DNA of 64,000 nt, from positions 62,001 through 126,000 of the forward strand of contig JAEWRY010000024.1 of assembly GCA_023459875.1 (NCBI GenBank), given 5' to 3'. Source of the stretch: Bacillota bacterium. GTDB taxonomy: Bacteria > Bacillota > Clostridia > Oscillospirales > Oscillospiraceae. The stretch's first letter is position 1. Each line of letters opens with the position of its first letter. The notes beneath the pieces are model-generated. The model did not search any database. It worked only from the letters and a program-made list of their open reading frames with translations, and was not told the origin of the DNA. Of this stretch, positions 16,752 to 24,757 are shown piece by piece. A program made the translations under genes and the position numbers.

Positions 16752-18494
16752 TTGAAACAGCTCATGCTTGGAAACGCCGCTGTGGCCCGCGGTCTCTACG
16801 AGGCCGGATGCTGCGTCGCTTCCAGTTACCCGGGAACGCCCAGCACCGAGATCACCGAGGAAATCGCCCAGTATAAGGAAGTCTGCGCCGAATGGGCTCC
16901 CAACGAGAAAGTCGCGCTGGAGGTAGCTTTCGGAGCCAGCCTCGCGGGTAAGCGTTCCTTCTGCGCCATGAAGCACGTAGGCCTCAACGTGGCGGCGGAC
17001 CCGCTTTTTACCGTCTCCTATACCGGCGTGGGCGCGGGGCTTGTCATCTGCGTGGCCGACGACGCGGGAATGCACTCCTCCCAGAACGAGCAGGACTCCC
17101 GCCATTATGCCATCGCCGCCAAGCTCCCCATGCTGGAGCCGGCCGATTCCGCCGAGGCTCTGACCTTCGCCAGGGAGGCCTTTGAGATTTCTGAAAAATT
17201 CGACACCCCGGTGCTCCTCAAAATGTGCACCCGCGTCTCCCACTCCCAGAGCATTGTGGAGCCGGGGGAGCGGCAGGAGCGTCCGGTTAAGCCTTATCAG
17301 AAGGACATCGCCAAGTATGTGATGATGCCCGGCAACGCCATTCGCCGCCACCCCATTGTGGAGCAGCGTACCCGGGACCTGACCGCCTACGCCGAGACCA
17401 GCCCCTTTAACCGTGTGGAGATGGGCGACACCAAACTCGGCATCATCACCGACAGCACCTCCTATCAATATGTAAAGGAGGTGGTGGGAGCCGGAGCAAG
17501 CATCCTTAAGCTGGGATTGATTAACCCCATGCCGGATCAGATGCTCCGGGGATTTGCAGCCAAGGTTGAAAGACTTCTCGTGGTGGAAGAGCTGGACCCC
17601 GTCATTGAAAACCACTGCCGCGCGCTGGGCCTCGCCGTGACCGGAAAAGAGCTCTTCCCCATGGAGGGCGAGTTCTCTCAGAATCTGGTGGCGAAGGTTT
17701 TAGGCAAGGTGATTCGGGAAGGTGTGAAGCTTGACGACGTCATTCCCGGCCGCCCGCCCGTCATGTGCGCCGGCTGCCCCCACCGGGGACTGTTCTATAC
17801 CCTTGTAAAGAACAAGTGTACCGTTCTGGGCGACATCGGCTGCTACACCCTGGGCGCGCTGCCTCCCCTGGGCGCCATCGAGGTGACATTGTGCATGGGC
17901 GCTTCCATCAGCTCCATCCACGGCTTCAACAAGGCCCTGGGGAGCGAAAGCGAAGGGAAGACGGTGGCTGTCATCGGCGACTCCACCTTTATGCACTCGG
18001 GCATGACGGGCCTTGCCAACATTGCCTATAACCAGAGCAATTCCACCGTCGTCATTCTGGATAACTCCATCACCGGCATGACCGGCCACCAGCAAAACCC
18101 CACCACAGGCTTTAACCTCAGGGGAGAACCGGCGGGGAAAATCAATCTGGAGGCTCTGTGTGCCGGGATGGGCTTCAAGCGCGTGCGGGTGGTGGACCCC
18201 TACGATCTGGCCGCCTGCGACGCGGCCGTCAAAGAGGAACTGGCGGCAAACGAGCCGTCGGTCATCATCAGCCGGAGACCATGCGCGCTCCTCAAATACG
18301 TAAAAGCCAAGCCGCCGCTCGTCGCGGATACGGAAAAGTGCAAAAGCTGCCGCCTGTGCATGAAGCTTGGCTGTCCCGCCCTGAGCATGAAGAACGATAA
18401 AATCGCCGTGGACGCCACCCTCTGCGTGGGCTGCGGCGTATGCCAGCAGCTTTGTAAATTCGATGCGCTGGTGTCCGGGGAGGTGTCCAAATGA
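16752..18494 (+). CDS. iorA: Indolepyruvate ferredoxin oxidoreductase, alpha subunit
   Basis: 580 aa, TPP- and Fe-S-dependent. It oxidatively decarboxylates aryl 2-oxoacids (from Trp, Phe, Tyr) to aryl-acyl-CoA while reducing ferredoxin. N-terminal pyrimidine-binding half: SYPGTPSTEITEEIA and ASLAGKRSFCAMKHVGLNVA. TPP half: MCAGCPHRGLFY near residue 337 and GDSTFMHSGMTGLANIAYN near 410. The C-terminal ferredoxin domain has two cysteine clusters (CKSCRLCMKLGC and CVGCGVCQQLC, about 530-575). The start is TTG behind AAAGGAAG; an ATG four codons later is the alternative. It overlaps iorB by 4 bases. Confidence 0.95.
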   Translation: MKQLMLGNAAVARGLYEAGCCVASSYPGTPSTEITEEIAQYKEVCAEWAPNEKVALEVAFGASLAGKRSFCAMKHVGLNVAADPLFTVSYTGVGAGLVICVADDAGMHSSQNEQDSRHYAIAAKLPMLEPADSAEALTFAREAFEISEKFDTPVLLKMCTRVSHSQSIVEPGERQERPVKPYQKDIAKYVMMPGNAIRRHPIVEQRTRDLTAYAETSPFNRVEMGDTKLGIITDSTSYQYVKEVVGAGASILKLGLINPMPDQMLRGFAAKVERLLVVEELDPVIENHCRALGLAVTGKELFPMEGEFSQNLVAKVLGKVIREGVKLDDVIPGRPPVMCAGCPHRGLFYTLVKNKCTVLGDIGCYTLGALPPLGAIEVTLCMGASISSIHGFNKALGSESEGKTVAVIGDSTFMHSGMTGLANIAYNQSNSTVVILDNSITGMTGHQQNPTTGFNLRGEPAGKINLEALCAGMGFKRVRVVDPYDLAACDAAVKEELAANEPSVIISRRPCALLKYVKAKPPLVADTEKCKSCRLCMKLGCPALSMKNDKIAVDATLCVGCGVCQQLCKFDALVSGEVSK

Positions 18495-19060
18495 TCACCA
18501 ATATCATGATAGTCGGCGTGGGCGGGCAGGGCTCGCTCCTGGCCAGCAAGCTTCTGGGCCGTCTGCTGATGGACCGGGGCTACGACGTGAAGGTCTCCGA
18601 GGTCCACGGCATGAGCCAGCGGGGCGGCAGCGTGGTTACATACGTCCGCTTCGGCGACAAGGTGTTTTCCCCGATCATCGACAAGGGCGAGGCCGACTTC
18701 ATCGTCTCCTTTGAGAAGCTGGAAGCCGCCCGGTGGCTGGAGTACCTGAAGAGTGACGGAAAGGTCATCGTGAACACCCAGGAGATCGACCCCATGCCTG
18801 TCATCACCGGCGCCGCCAAGTACCCGGAGAAGCTCATCGAGAAGATGGAAGCCCTGGGCGTGAACGTGGACGCGGTGGACGCCCTGGCGCTGGCCGAAAA
18901 GGCCGGCTCGGCCAAGGCGGTGAACATGGTGCTCATGGGAAGGCTCTCCCGGTACTTCTCCTTTGAGGAAAAGCTGTGGCAGGACGCCATCGACGTAAGC
19001 GTACCCTCTAAATTATTAACGATTAACAGGAACGCCTTTGCCCTGGGCAGAGGTACCTGA
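18491..19060 (+). CDS. iorB: Indolepyruvate ferredoxin oxidoreductase, beta subunit
   Basis: 189 aa. The gamma-type domain of 2-oxoacid oxidoreductases: IMIVGVGGQGSLLASKLLG at the N-terminus, SEVHGMSQRGGSVVTYVRFG near residue 40, and a PKALNM-like block (GSAKAVNMVLMGRLS) near 140. It completes the enzyme with IorA, to which it is translationally coupled (ATGA). Cytoplasmic and expected to be oxygen-sensitive. Confidence 0.95.
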   Translation: MITNIMIVGVGGQGSLLASKLLGRLLMDRGYDVKVSEVHGMSQRGGSVVTYVRFGDKVFSPIIDKGEADFIVSFEKLEAARWLEYLKSDGKVIVNTQEIDPMPVITGAAKYPEKLIEKMEALGVNVDAVDALALAEKAGSAKAVNMVLMGRLSRYFSFEEKLWQDAIDVSVPSKLLTINRNAFALGRGT

Positions 19061-19125
19061 CCGCGGGAATGGGTGCGCAGAAGCGGCCCATCCTGCGCAT
19101 TCCCACTGAAAGGATTGAAAACCTC

Positions 19126-20430
19126 ATGGACCGTTGTTATCAGCCGGAACTTGAAACCATGCCCGTGGAAAAGATCAAAGCGCTGCAGAGCGAGCGGCTC
19201 GTGCGCCAGGTCGCCCACGTGTATGAAAATGTGCCCTATTACAGAAACATGATGCGGGAAAAGGGCCTGACTCCCGCCGACATTAAGGGAGTGGAGGACC
19301 TTTACAAGCTGCCATTCACCAAAAAGCAGGACCTGCGCGACACCTATCCGTACGGACTCTTTGCGGTGCCCATGGAAAAGGTGGTGAGGCTCCACGCCTC
19401 CTCCGGCACCACGGGCAAGCAGATCGTGGTGGGCTATACCAGGGAAGACCTGGACATCTGGGACGAGGTCATCGCCCGCCAACTGGTCGCCGCAGGGGGC
19501 AGCGAGAAGGACATTGTCCATGTGTCCTACGGCTACGGACTCTTCACCGGCGGCCTGGGGATCCACGGCGGCGCCACCAGGCTAGGAGCCACCACCATTC
19601 CGGTCTCCTCGGGCAATACCCAGCGTCAGATCACCATTTTAAAGGATTTCGGTTCCACTATTCTCTGCTGCACCCCCTCATACGCCGCCTTTTTAGGCGA
19701 AACCCTGCACGAAGCGGGCCTCACGCCCGCCGACATCAGTCTCAAGGCGGGTATCTTCGGTGCGGAAGCCTGGACCGAGGAGATGCGCCGGGACATCGAA
19801 CAGAAGCTGGGCCTCAAGGCCTACGACGTTTACGGGCTCACCGAGATCATCGGACCGGGCGTTGCCTACGAGTGCTCGGCTCAGAGCGGCATGCACGTGA
19901 ACGAGGACCACTTCATTGCGGAGGTCATTAGTCCCGAAACCGGCGAGCCTCTCCCCGAGGGGAGCCAGGGCGAGCTGGTCTTCACCTGTATCACCAAGCA
20001 GGCCTTCCCCCTCCTGCGCTACCGCACAAGGGACGTGGGCATTATCCGCCACGAAAGCTGCCCCTGCGGACGCACTTTCATCAAAATGAGCAAACCCATG
20101 GGCCGTACCGACGACATGCTCATCATCCGCGGCGTCAACGTTTTCCCCTCCCAGATCGAGACGGTGCTGATGGAAAACGGCTACTCCTCCAACTACCAGA
20201 TCGTTGTGAACCGCGTGAACAACTCCGACACCCTGGACGTGAACGTGGAGATTCCGCCCGAGCAGTTCTCCGATACGGTAAAGAATATGACTCGCGGGGA
20301 AAAGGTCCTGGAGGATGCCCTCAAGAGCCTGCTGGGCATCTTCGCCGACGTTCATCTGGTGGCACCCAAGAGCATCGAGCGCAGTACGGGCAAGGCCGTG
20401 CGCGTCATCGACAACCGAAAGCTGCATTGA
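19126..20430 (+). CDS. paaK: Phenylacetate-CoA ligase
   Basis: 434 aa from the ATG at 19126, where homology of the family starts (ETMPVEKIKALQSERL) and AAAGGA lies 11 bases upstream. An in-frame ATG at 19069 would add 19 poorly conserved residues. Motifs: LHASSGTTGKQIVVGYT (ATP loop), YDVYGLTEIIGPGVAYEC, RYRTRDVGIIRHE, GRTDDMLIIRGVNVFPSQIE, and a C-terminal Lys in STGKAVRVIDNR. It interconverts arylacetate and arylacetyl-CoA. Next to iorAB it probably handles products of aromatic amino-acid fermentation. Confidence 0.93.
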   Translation: MDRCYQPELETMPVEKIKALQSERLVRQVAHVYENVPYYRNMMREKGLTPADIKGVEDLYKLPFTKKQDLRDTYPYGLFAVPMEKVVRLHASSGTTGKQIVVGYTREDLDIWDEVIARQLVAAGGSEKDIVHVSYGYGLFTGGLGIHGGATRLGATTIPVSSGNTQRQITILKDFGSTILCCTPSYAAFLGETLHEAGLTPADISLKAGIFGAEAWTEEMRRDIEQKLGLKAYDVYGLTEIIGPGVAYECSAQSGMHVNEDHFIAEVISPETGEPLPEGSQGELVFTCITKQAFPLLRYRTRDVGIIRHESCPCGRTFIKMSKPMGRTDDMLIIRGVNVFPSQIETVLMENGYSSNYQIVVNRVNNSDTLDVNVEIPPEQFSDTVKNMTRGEKVLEDALKSLLGIFADVHLVAPKSIERSTGKAVRVIDNRKLH

Positions 20431-20446
20431 GGAAAGGAGCGCGAAC

Positions 20447-20878
20447 ATGACAGTCAAGCAGATCTCTGTTTTTATGGAGAACAAACCCGGCCAGCTCTGC
20501 GAGCTGACAAATGTTTTGGCTAAAAACGGGGTGGATATGCGCGCCCTGTCGGTAGCCGACACCAAGGATTTCGGTATCCTGCGCCTCATCGTGGACGACC
20601 CGGAGCGCACCTGTGCGCTCCTCACCGAAAACGGATGGCTCTCCAGCATTACCCCCGTGTTGGCGGTAGAGATCCCCGATCAGCCGGGCGGGCTTGCCGC
20701 GATTCTCAATCTCCTTGCCGAGCACAACATCAACCTGGAGTACACCTACGCGTTTATCAGCCGCAAGGTAAACGAGGCCTATATGGTCTTCCGCGTGGAA
20801 GATACTGACGCCGCCTGCGCGGTGCTCGCTGACCACAACGTGAAGCTGGCCTCCCAGGAAGAACTCGACAACTTATAA
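20447..20878 (+). CDS. Tandem ACT-domain protein
   Basis: 143 aa, start at 20447 after GGAAAGGAG. Two ACT domains: residues 5-70 (ISVFMENKPGQLCELTNVLA) and 70-140 (VEIPDQPGGLAAILNLLAEH). Each has the usual Gly/Pro loop that binds an amino acid at a dimer interface. There is no catalytic domain, so it is a ligand sensor. Proteins of this shape often follow iorAB-paaK in anaerobes. An aromatic or branched amino-acid ligand is a reasonable inference. Confidence 0.88.
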   Translation: MTVKQISVFMENKPGQLCELTNVLAKNGVDMRALSVADTKDFGILRLIVDDPERTCALLTENGWLSSITPVLAVEIPDQPGGLAAILNLLAEHNINLEYTYAFISRKVNEAYMVFRVEDTDAACAVLADHNVKLASQEELDNL

Positions 20879-20890
20879 CATAAGTTTATT

Positions 20891-20915
20891 AGGCCGGAGG
20901 GAAACCCTCCGGCCT
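20891..20915 (+). terminator. Hairpin after the ior operon
   Basis: AGGCCGGAGGG-aaa-CCCTCCGGCCT, 11-bp perfect stem 13 bases after the ACT gene stop. No T-run follows. It is the outer hairpin of repeat copy 3. Confidence 0.65.
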
Positions 20916-20927
20916 GAGACTATCGAA

Positions 20928-21100
20928 AAACCATATTTTTTCGACAAAACGAAAAGATGATGGCGGCTCCCTTGAGCCGCACAGGGAGTGCCCAGCGGGA
21001 AGTGAATTCCCGCTGGGCACTGATATTTAACCTTTTGCGGATTTCGGTCACGTAAGCTGGGCGCAAAATCCGCAAAAGCTTTTCGCCGGTGGAAAAAGGA
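20928..21100 (+). repeat. Dispersed multi-hairpin repeat, copy 3
   Basis: Lies between convergent ACT and ypeB genes. It shares with copy 1 the TCGAAAAACCAT...TTTTTCGACA arm, GGCGGCTCCC...GAGCCGC, the capped stem (GCCCAGCGGGAA-GTGAA-TTCCCGCTGGGC), CTTTTGCGGATTTCGGTCACG and CGCAAAAGCTTTTCGCC. The capped stem differs from copy 1 at several positions, all compensated. Confidence 0.85.
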
Positions 21101-21111
21101 CGCGAATTTAA

Positions 21112-22437
21112 TTATTGAGCCAGGGTGCCGTTTTCATCTTCCAGCAGGATCAGGATTTTTTCCTGCTGGCCCGTTTCGGCGTTCACGTAGATGATGATGT
21201 GGCTGCCGTCTGACTCCTGGCATTTGAATTCGTGACAGAGCACCTCGTATTCGCCCGCGGTGGGGATGAGCGCCAACTGATGCGAAATGACTTCGAGATC
21301 GGAAGGGACCTGTTTGCGGCTCTCCTCGGCGGAGATCGCGTGCTGCGCCAAGCCCCGGCTTCGGTGGTTGGTGTAGTAGCCCGCCGCCTCAAAGCCGGCG
21401 AGGCTGCAATCGCTTAAGGAAACCGAAACCTTCACAAGGTCGGGGTAGCAGATCACGTCCCCCTCTTTTGCGGCAAAATTCACCGTGAGAACGCCGTTTT
21501 GGTTAATATAGTAGCTTTCGGCCATCCCGGGCAGGCCGCGGGAATCGAGGAATGCCCGCGCGGCAGCGACGCCTTCGTCAAAGGAACAGCCGCTTCCCTC
21601 CGGAAGAGAATCCCGCAACACGGAGAGAACCTGCCCACCCTGCTTCGTCACCTGGATATAGTACCCCCCGCCCGAGAAGGAATAGGCGGGAATTTTACCT
21701 TCGCCGTCGGAACTGAGCGTCAGCGCGCCTTCGCTCAGTGAAAGAAAACTTTCTCCCGCCGCCTGGGCCTCTTCCCGGGTGACCTCTTCCATTCCCTCCA
21801 GCGCAATGGGTTTGCGGTCTATGAGGTGCTCCGAGAAGGGCCCGTCGTATATAAGGGTGGGGACCTCGGGAAAATCTTCCTCCATGGTCTCAAAGCGTCC
21901 GCCGGTGATCTCGCCATCCGAAAGCCGGGCGGCGACGGCCTCCGAATCCTCCGCGTCGAGGCTGCCGTTATCAAGGTCCGCCTGCAAATTTTTCATGGAG
22001 CCGGACAGGGAAGAGGAGGCGGAAGCGAGGCTCTCAAGACCCTCCCGTTCCACTTCACTCAGGCTGCTGTTGGAAACGGCGCTTCGCGACATGGCCAGCG
22101 CATAGTCCCCGGCGGTGGCCACGAAGGAGGCGGTCTGCTCCAGCTCCACGCTGGCGTAAGGAATTTCGCTGAGCGCCAGCCGGGCGGACATGGATTTGCC
22201 GTAGATTTGAGTGCATAAAGAGGAGAAAAGGGCAGGGGAGGTTGCGTACCGGGCCTTCTGCAGCGCGGTATTCATCTCCTCTATGGCGGTGGAGAGCTCA
22301 GAAAAAGCGTGGGAATAGCCGGCGTTCAGCCTGCGGTGATATTTATCCGCCTCCAGGAAGCTTTGGATGGACAATCCGCCCAGTACTACGAAGAGGGCAA
22401 CAAGAAAACTGATCGCCCGGATTTTAAACCGGCTCAT
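21112..22437 (-). CDS. ypeB: Germination protein YpeB
   Basis: 441 aa. N-terminal membrane anchor (about residues 8-28), a helical region to about 200, then three PepSY-like (YPEB) repeats. The C-terminal segment LIPTAGEYEVLCHEFKC and the ending on NAETGQQEKILILLEDENG are characteristic. In Bacillus YpeB is needed to localise and stabilise the cortex-lytic transglycosylase SleB in the spore inner membrane. Here the upstream gene is a 3D-domain protein and not sleB. The ribosome site (AAAGGGG) lies in a potential hairpin in the 62-bp gap. Confidence 0.93.
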   Translation of the reverse strand: MSRFKIRAISFLVALFVVLGGLSIQSFLEADKYHRRLNAGYSHAFSELSTAIEEMNTALQKARYATSPALFSSLCTQIYGKSMSARLALSEIPYASVELEQTASFVATAGDYALAMSRSAVSNSSLSEVEREGLESLASASSSLSGSMKNLQADLDNGSLDAEDSEAVAARLSDGEITGGRFETMEEDFPEVPTLIYDGPFSEHLIDRKPIALEGMEEVTREEAQAAGESFLSLSEGALTLSSDGEGKIPAYSFSGGGYYIQVTKQGGQVLSVLRDSLPEGSGCSFDEGVAAARAFLDSRGLPGMAESYYINQNGVLTVNFAAKEGDVICYPDLVKVSVSLSDCSLAGFEAAGYYTNHRSRGLAQHAISAEESRKQVPSDLEVISHQLALIPTAGEYEVLCHEFKCQESDGSHIIIYVNAETGQQEKILILLEDENGTLAQ

Positions 22438-22499
22438 AAAACAACACGCCCCTTTCCCGATAGAATAACCGGAAAATGGGCGCGTTATTTAATTTGACA

Positions 22500-23231
22500 T
22501 TATTTCTTCAGAACATACACTGTGCAGGGCCTTCGGCCAAATTGGATGCATTCGTAATAGGTGTTGAAAAACAAATCGATTTTCTGACCTTTGATGGAGC
22601 CGCCGCAGTCTTCGGCGGTGGCGATCCCGTAGGTGATGGAGCCGTCGGCCGAGACGATATAGAGCTTGGTCCCGTAAGGGATGACCTTGGGGTCCACGGC
22701 AATGGCGCCGACTCTCGCGGTGGTGCCGGTGGCGGTGATCTTCCAGGACTGCCGCTCGGTGGTATAGGCGGTGGCGGTGCAGGTGAGTACTTTGGAGTAC
22801 TTATAGGTTTGACCTGAGGCGGTGGTGATGGTTTTTACTTCCGTGTCAAGATTCGTCAGCACATCGTTGGATACGCTCAGCCAGGACTGCTCGCACTTCG
22901 GTACCTTAGTCCCGTATTCCTCGATCTGCGCCTTGGGCTCAGCCGTGATGGAGATCCCTTCGAACGTCACCAGAGGTTCCTGCCCCGGCACCGTGATGAC
23001 TTGCTTGATACAGGTGCGCAGGCCGCTGGCGCCCTGCTGAGCCAACTGAACCGTCCCCGAGAGAAGGCCGGGGCTCGCAACGCGCAGACTCTCATAGGGA
23101 ATCGGCTCGCGGGTGACTACATATTGGGTGCGTGGTATTGTAAGGCCGGTAAAAAGAAAAGATGCAGTAACCAACGCAAAAATAGCCGGGATTACAATCC
23201 GCTTTTTACGTTTTGTATGGTTGATTGCCAT
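22500..23231 (-). CDS. 3D-domain cell-wall protein
   Basis: 243 aa. ATG at 23231 preceded by AAGGAGGT; a start at 23270 would put the ribosome site inside the gene. One N-terminal transmembrane or signal helix (about residues 10-30), a beta-rich middle that looks like a short G5-type segment (residues 60-100), then a C-terminal 3D domain. The domain has the three aspartates in AVDPKVIPYGTKLYIV, ATAEDCGGSIKG and KIDLFFNTYYEC. The fold is the double-psi barrel of MltA lytic transglycosylases, so peptidoglycan cleavage is likely. It sits where sleB would be expected. Confidence 0.88.
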   Translation of the reverse strand: MAINHTKRKKRIVIPAIFALVTASFLFTGLTIPRTQYVVTREPIPYESLRVASPGLLSGTVQLAQQGASGLRTCIKQVITVPGQEPLVTFEGISITAEPKAQIEEYGTKVPKCEQSWLSVSNDVLTNLDTEVKTITTASGQTYKYSKVLTCTATAYTTERQSWKITATGTTARVGAIAVDPKVIPYGTKLYIVSADGSITYGIATAEDCGGSIKGQKIDLFFNTYYECIQFGRRPCTVYVLKK

Positions 23232-23259
23232 GAAAATGTTACCTCCTTGAGTTGCGGAG

Positions 23260-23288
23260 ATTATACCCAATTCATCACCTTAAGTCAA
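23260..23288 (-). promoter_or_regulatory. SigA-type promoter of the 3D-domain gene
   Basis: On the minus strand TTGACT (23288-23283), a 17-bp spacer and TATAAT (23265-23260), followed by an approximately 22-nt leader containing AAGGAGGT. Confidence 0.75.
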
Positions 23289-23654
23289 CAAAGCCAATGG
23301 TTACAGGATATTAAAAATTATTTTACTAATGTTATGTTAACCTATATTAAGCAAAATAAAGCAGAAAAAGGGAAACAAAATATTACAAATGGTTACAACA
23401 CGAACCCGTGCTGCGCCTAGGTGTGCATGAAAAAATTCACCGTTGAAGCGAAAAATGGGGAGTAGGGGAGAATAAAGGACGGATGAACCGTTATTGTTAC
23501 CCGATTAATTTACAAAAATCGGCAACGAAAGCGGTAAATAAAAGAAAAATACCAAAATATGTGGTAATTCTCTTGGGAAATATGTCGGATAACAGAGGAA
23601 CTTGTCTCACGAAATTTTGTGCAACCAACCAATAAAATATTCCATAATAATAGT
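23289..23654. other. Non-coding AT-rich gap
   Basis: About 365 bp, clearly more AT-rich than the neighbours. No frame longer than about 30 codons with a ribosome site, no repeat copy, and no recognisable RNA. It separates two minus-strand units. Confidence 0.6.
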
Positions 23655-23690
23655 AAAACGGCCTCTTTTTTAACAAAGAGGCCGTTTTTT
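23655..23690. terminator. Bidirectional terminator
   Basis: AAAACGGCCTCTTT / AAAGAGGCCGTTTT stem with T-runs on both strands, 8 bases after the stop of the minus-strand gene ending at 23698. Confidence 0.85.
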
Positions 23691-23697
23691 CGCGTCC

Positions 23698-24516
23698 CTA
23701 CGGGGTAATGCAGTTCCGGCAGCTTTCGGGGCATATGGTGCTGGGCGGGAAAAACTCGTTTACCGGGAAATTCACATTGCGGAAAAGCTCGCAGGGATCG
23801 TCCTCGCTGCCGGAGACGCATTCTTTGTCCGGCAGGCAGTAGTCATAGACGGGGATCAGGAGTTGGGAATCCCGCTCCAGGCGAATGATGGAGAACTGAC
23901 CCAACGTTACGTACACGCGCTTGTTGTCGCCGCCGAAGCTCAGATTGCTGCCGAAGTAGGACAGAATGCCGGCGGGGATTTCGGTGAGTTCGCTCTCGCA
24001 GGGACGGCACTCGCAGACTTCGACCAGTTTCATTCCGAGAACGATCGGGTCCACAACTTCCACGACGGCCACGGGTAAATTGCTGCTGCGGATATCTTGC
24101 TCGTCAAGATCGTCATAACGCGTCTCAGAGCTGAATATCTTTGCGTTGCCTTCGCTGCCGAAGAGAATGACCCGCTTATCGAAGACGCACAGCCCCGAGA
24201 CCTCCACCGGGCGGACGGCGCCCACGAAGGCGTCGGCGGTGACGCAGTAGAAATACCGCACGTCTACGGTGTAAAAGCCTCTGTTGAAGTCGATGGGTTC
24301 TACGTCGATGTACACATAGAGGAGTTTGGCCTTACCGGCCTTGATGCTCAGTGCGCGGTCAATTACGCTTTGAGAACCTTGTGTGGGATAGAACCGCAGG
24401 TCCTCAACGCAGTCCTTATCTTTACAGGAATCGTAGATTTTTTTAGTGTGTATGCACACGGCCTCGCGAATACAGGCGGTCCCCTGTACCGGACCGGGCG
24501 CGACCTTTTCAGGCAT
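23698..24516 (-). CDS. Cys-rich conserved protein, possible spore-coat protein
   Basis: 272 aa, start ATG at 24516 behind TAGGAGGT. No signal peptide or membrane segment. 18 cysteines cluster in CKDKDC, CECRPC, CLPDKEC, DPCELF and the C-terminal CPESCRNC. The middle is beta-rich, with YVYIDVEPIDFNRGFYTVDV and FYCVTADAFVGAVRPVEVSG. I do not recognise a named family. High Cys content, solitary expression and a SigK/SigE-like promoter (separate entry) fit a coat or exosporium component; this is inference only. Confidence 0.7.
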   Translation of the reverse strand: MPEKVAPGPVQGTACIREAVCIHTKKIYDSCKDKDCVEDLRFYPTQGSQSVIDRALSIKAGKAKLLYVYIDVEPIDFNRGFYTVDVRYFYCVTADAFVGAVRPVEVSGLCVFDKRVILFGSEGNAKIFSSETRYDDLDEQDIRSSNLPVAVVEVVDPIVLGMKLVEVCECRPCESELTEIPAGILSYFGSNLSFGGDNKRVYVTLGQFSIIRLERDSQLLIPVYDYCLPDKECVSGSEDDPCELFRNVNFPVNEFFPPSTICPESCRNCITP

Positions 24517-24563
24517 TGCAATACCTCCTAAGAAATAGGATAAGGGTGGAATCCTTCCATCTC

Positions 24564-24589
24564 ATTCTATGAGAACCGCGGCAATGGGT
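24564..24589 (-). promoter_or_regulatory. Possible mother-cell sporulation promoter (SigK/SigE-like)
   Basis: Minus strand: AC at 24589-24588, 16-bp spacer, CATAGAAT at 24571-24564. This matches AC-N16-CATAnnnT of SigK and the -10 of SigE. It lies 48 bp before the Cys-rich gene. No SigA-like alternative was seen. Confidence 0.4.
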
Positions 24590-24691
24590 GACAGGTTCGC
24601 CTTAAAAGAGAGAAAAAAACGTTCTCTCCGCCCGGTTTTAAAAGTCCCGGGGGGCTGTTCCCGCAGAAAAAGTTCGGCTTCATAAAAGGGC

Positions 24692-24720
24692 TGGAAATGT
24701 TTTCACAGTTGTGTTAAAAT
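24692..24720 (+). promoter_or_regulatory. Possible promoter of uppP
   Basis: TGGAAA (24692-24697), 17 bp, TAAAAT (24715-24720), 37 bp before the uppP start. The -35 is four of six matches. Confidence 0.4.
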
Positions 24721-24757
24721 AATTCATGTGATATCACCCAAAGGGGGGAAGCAGCGA

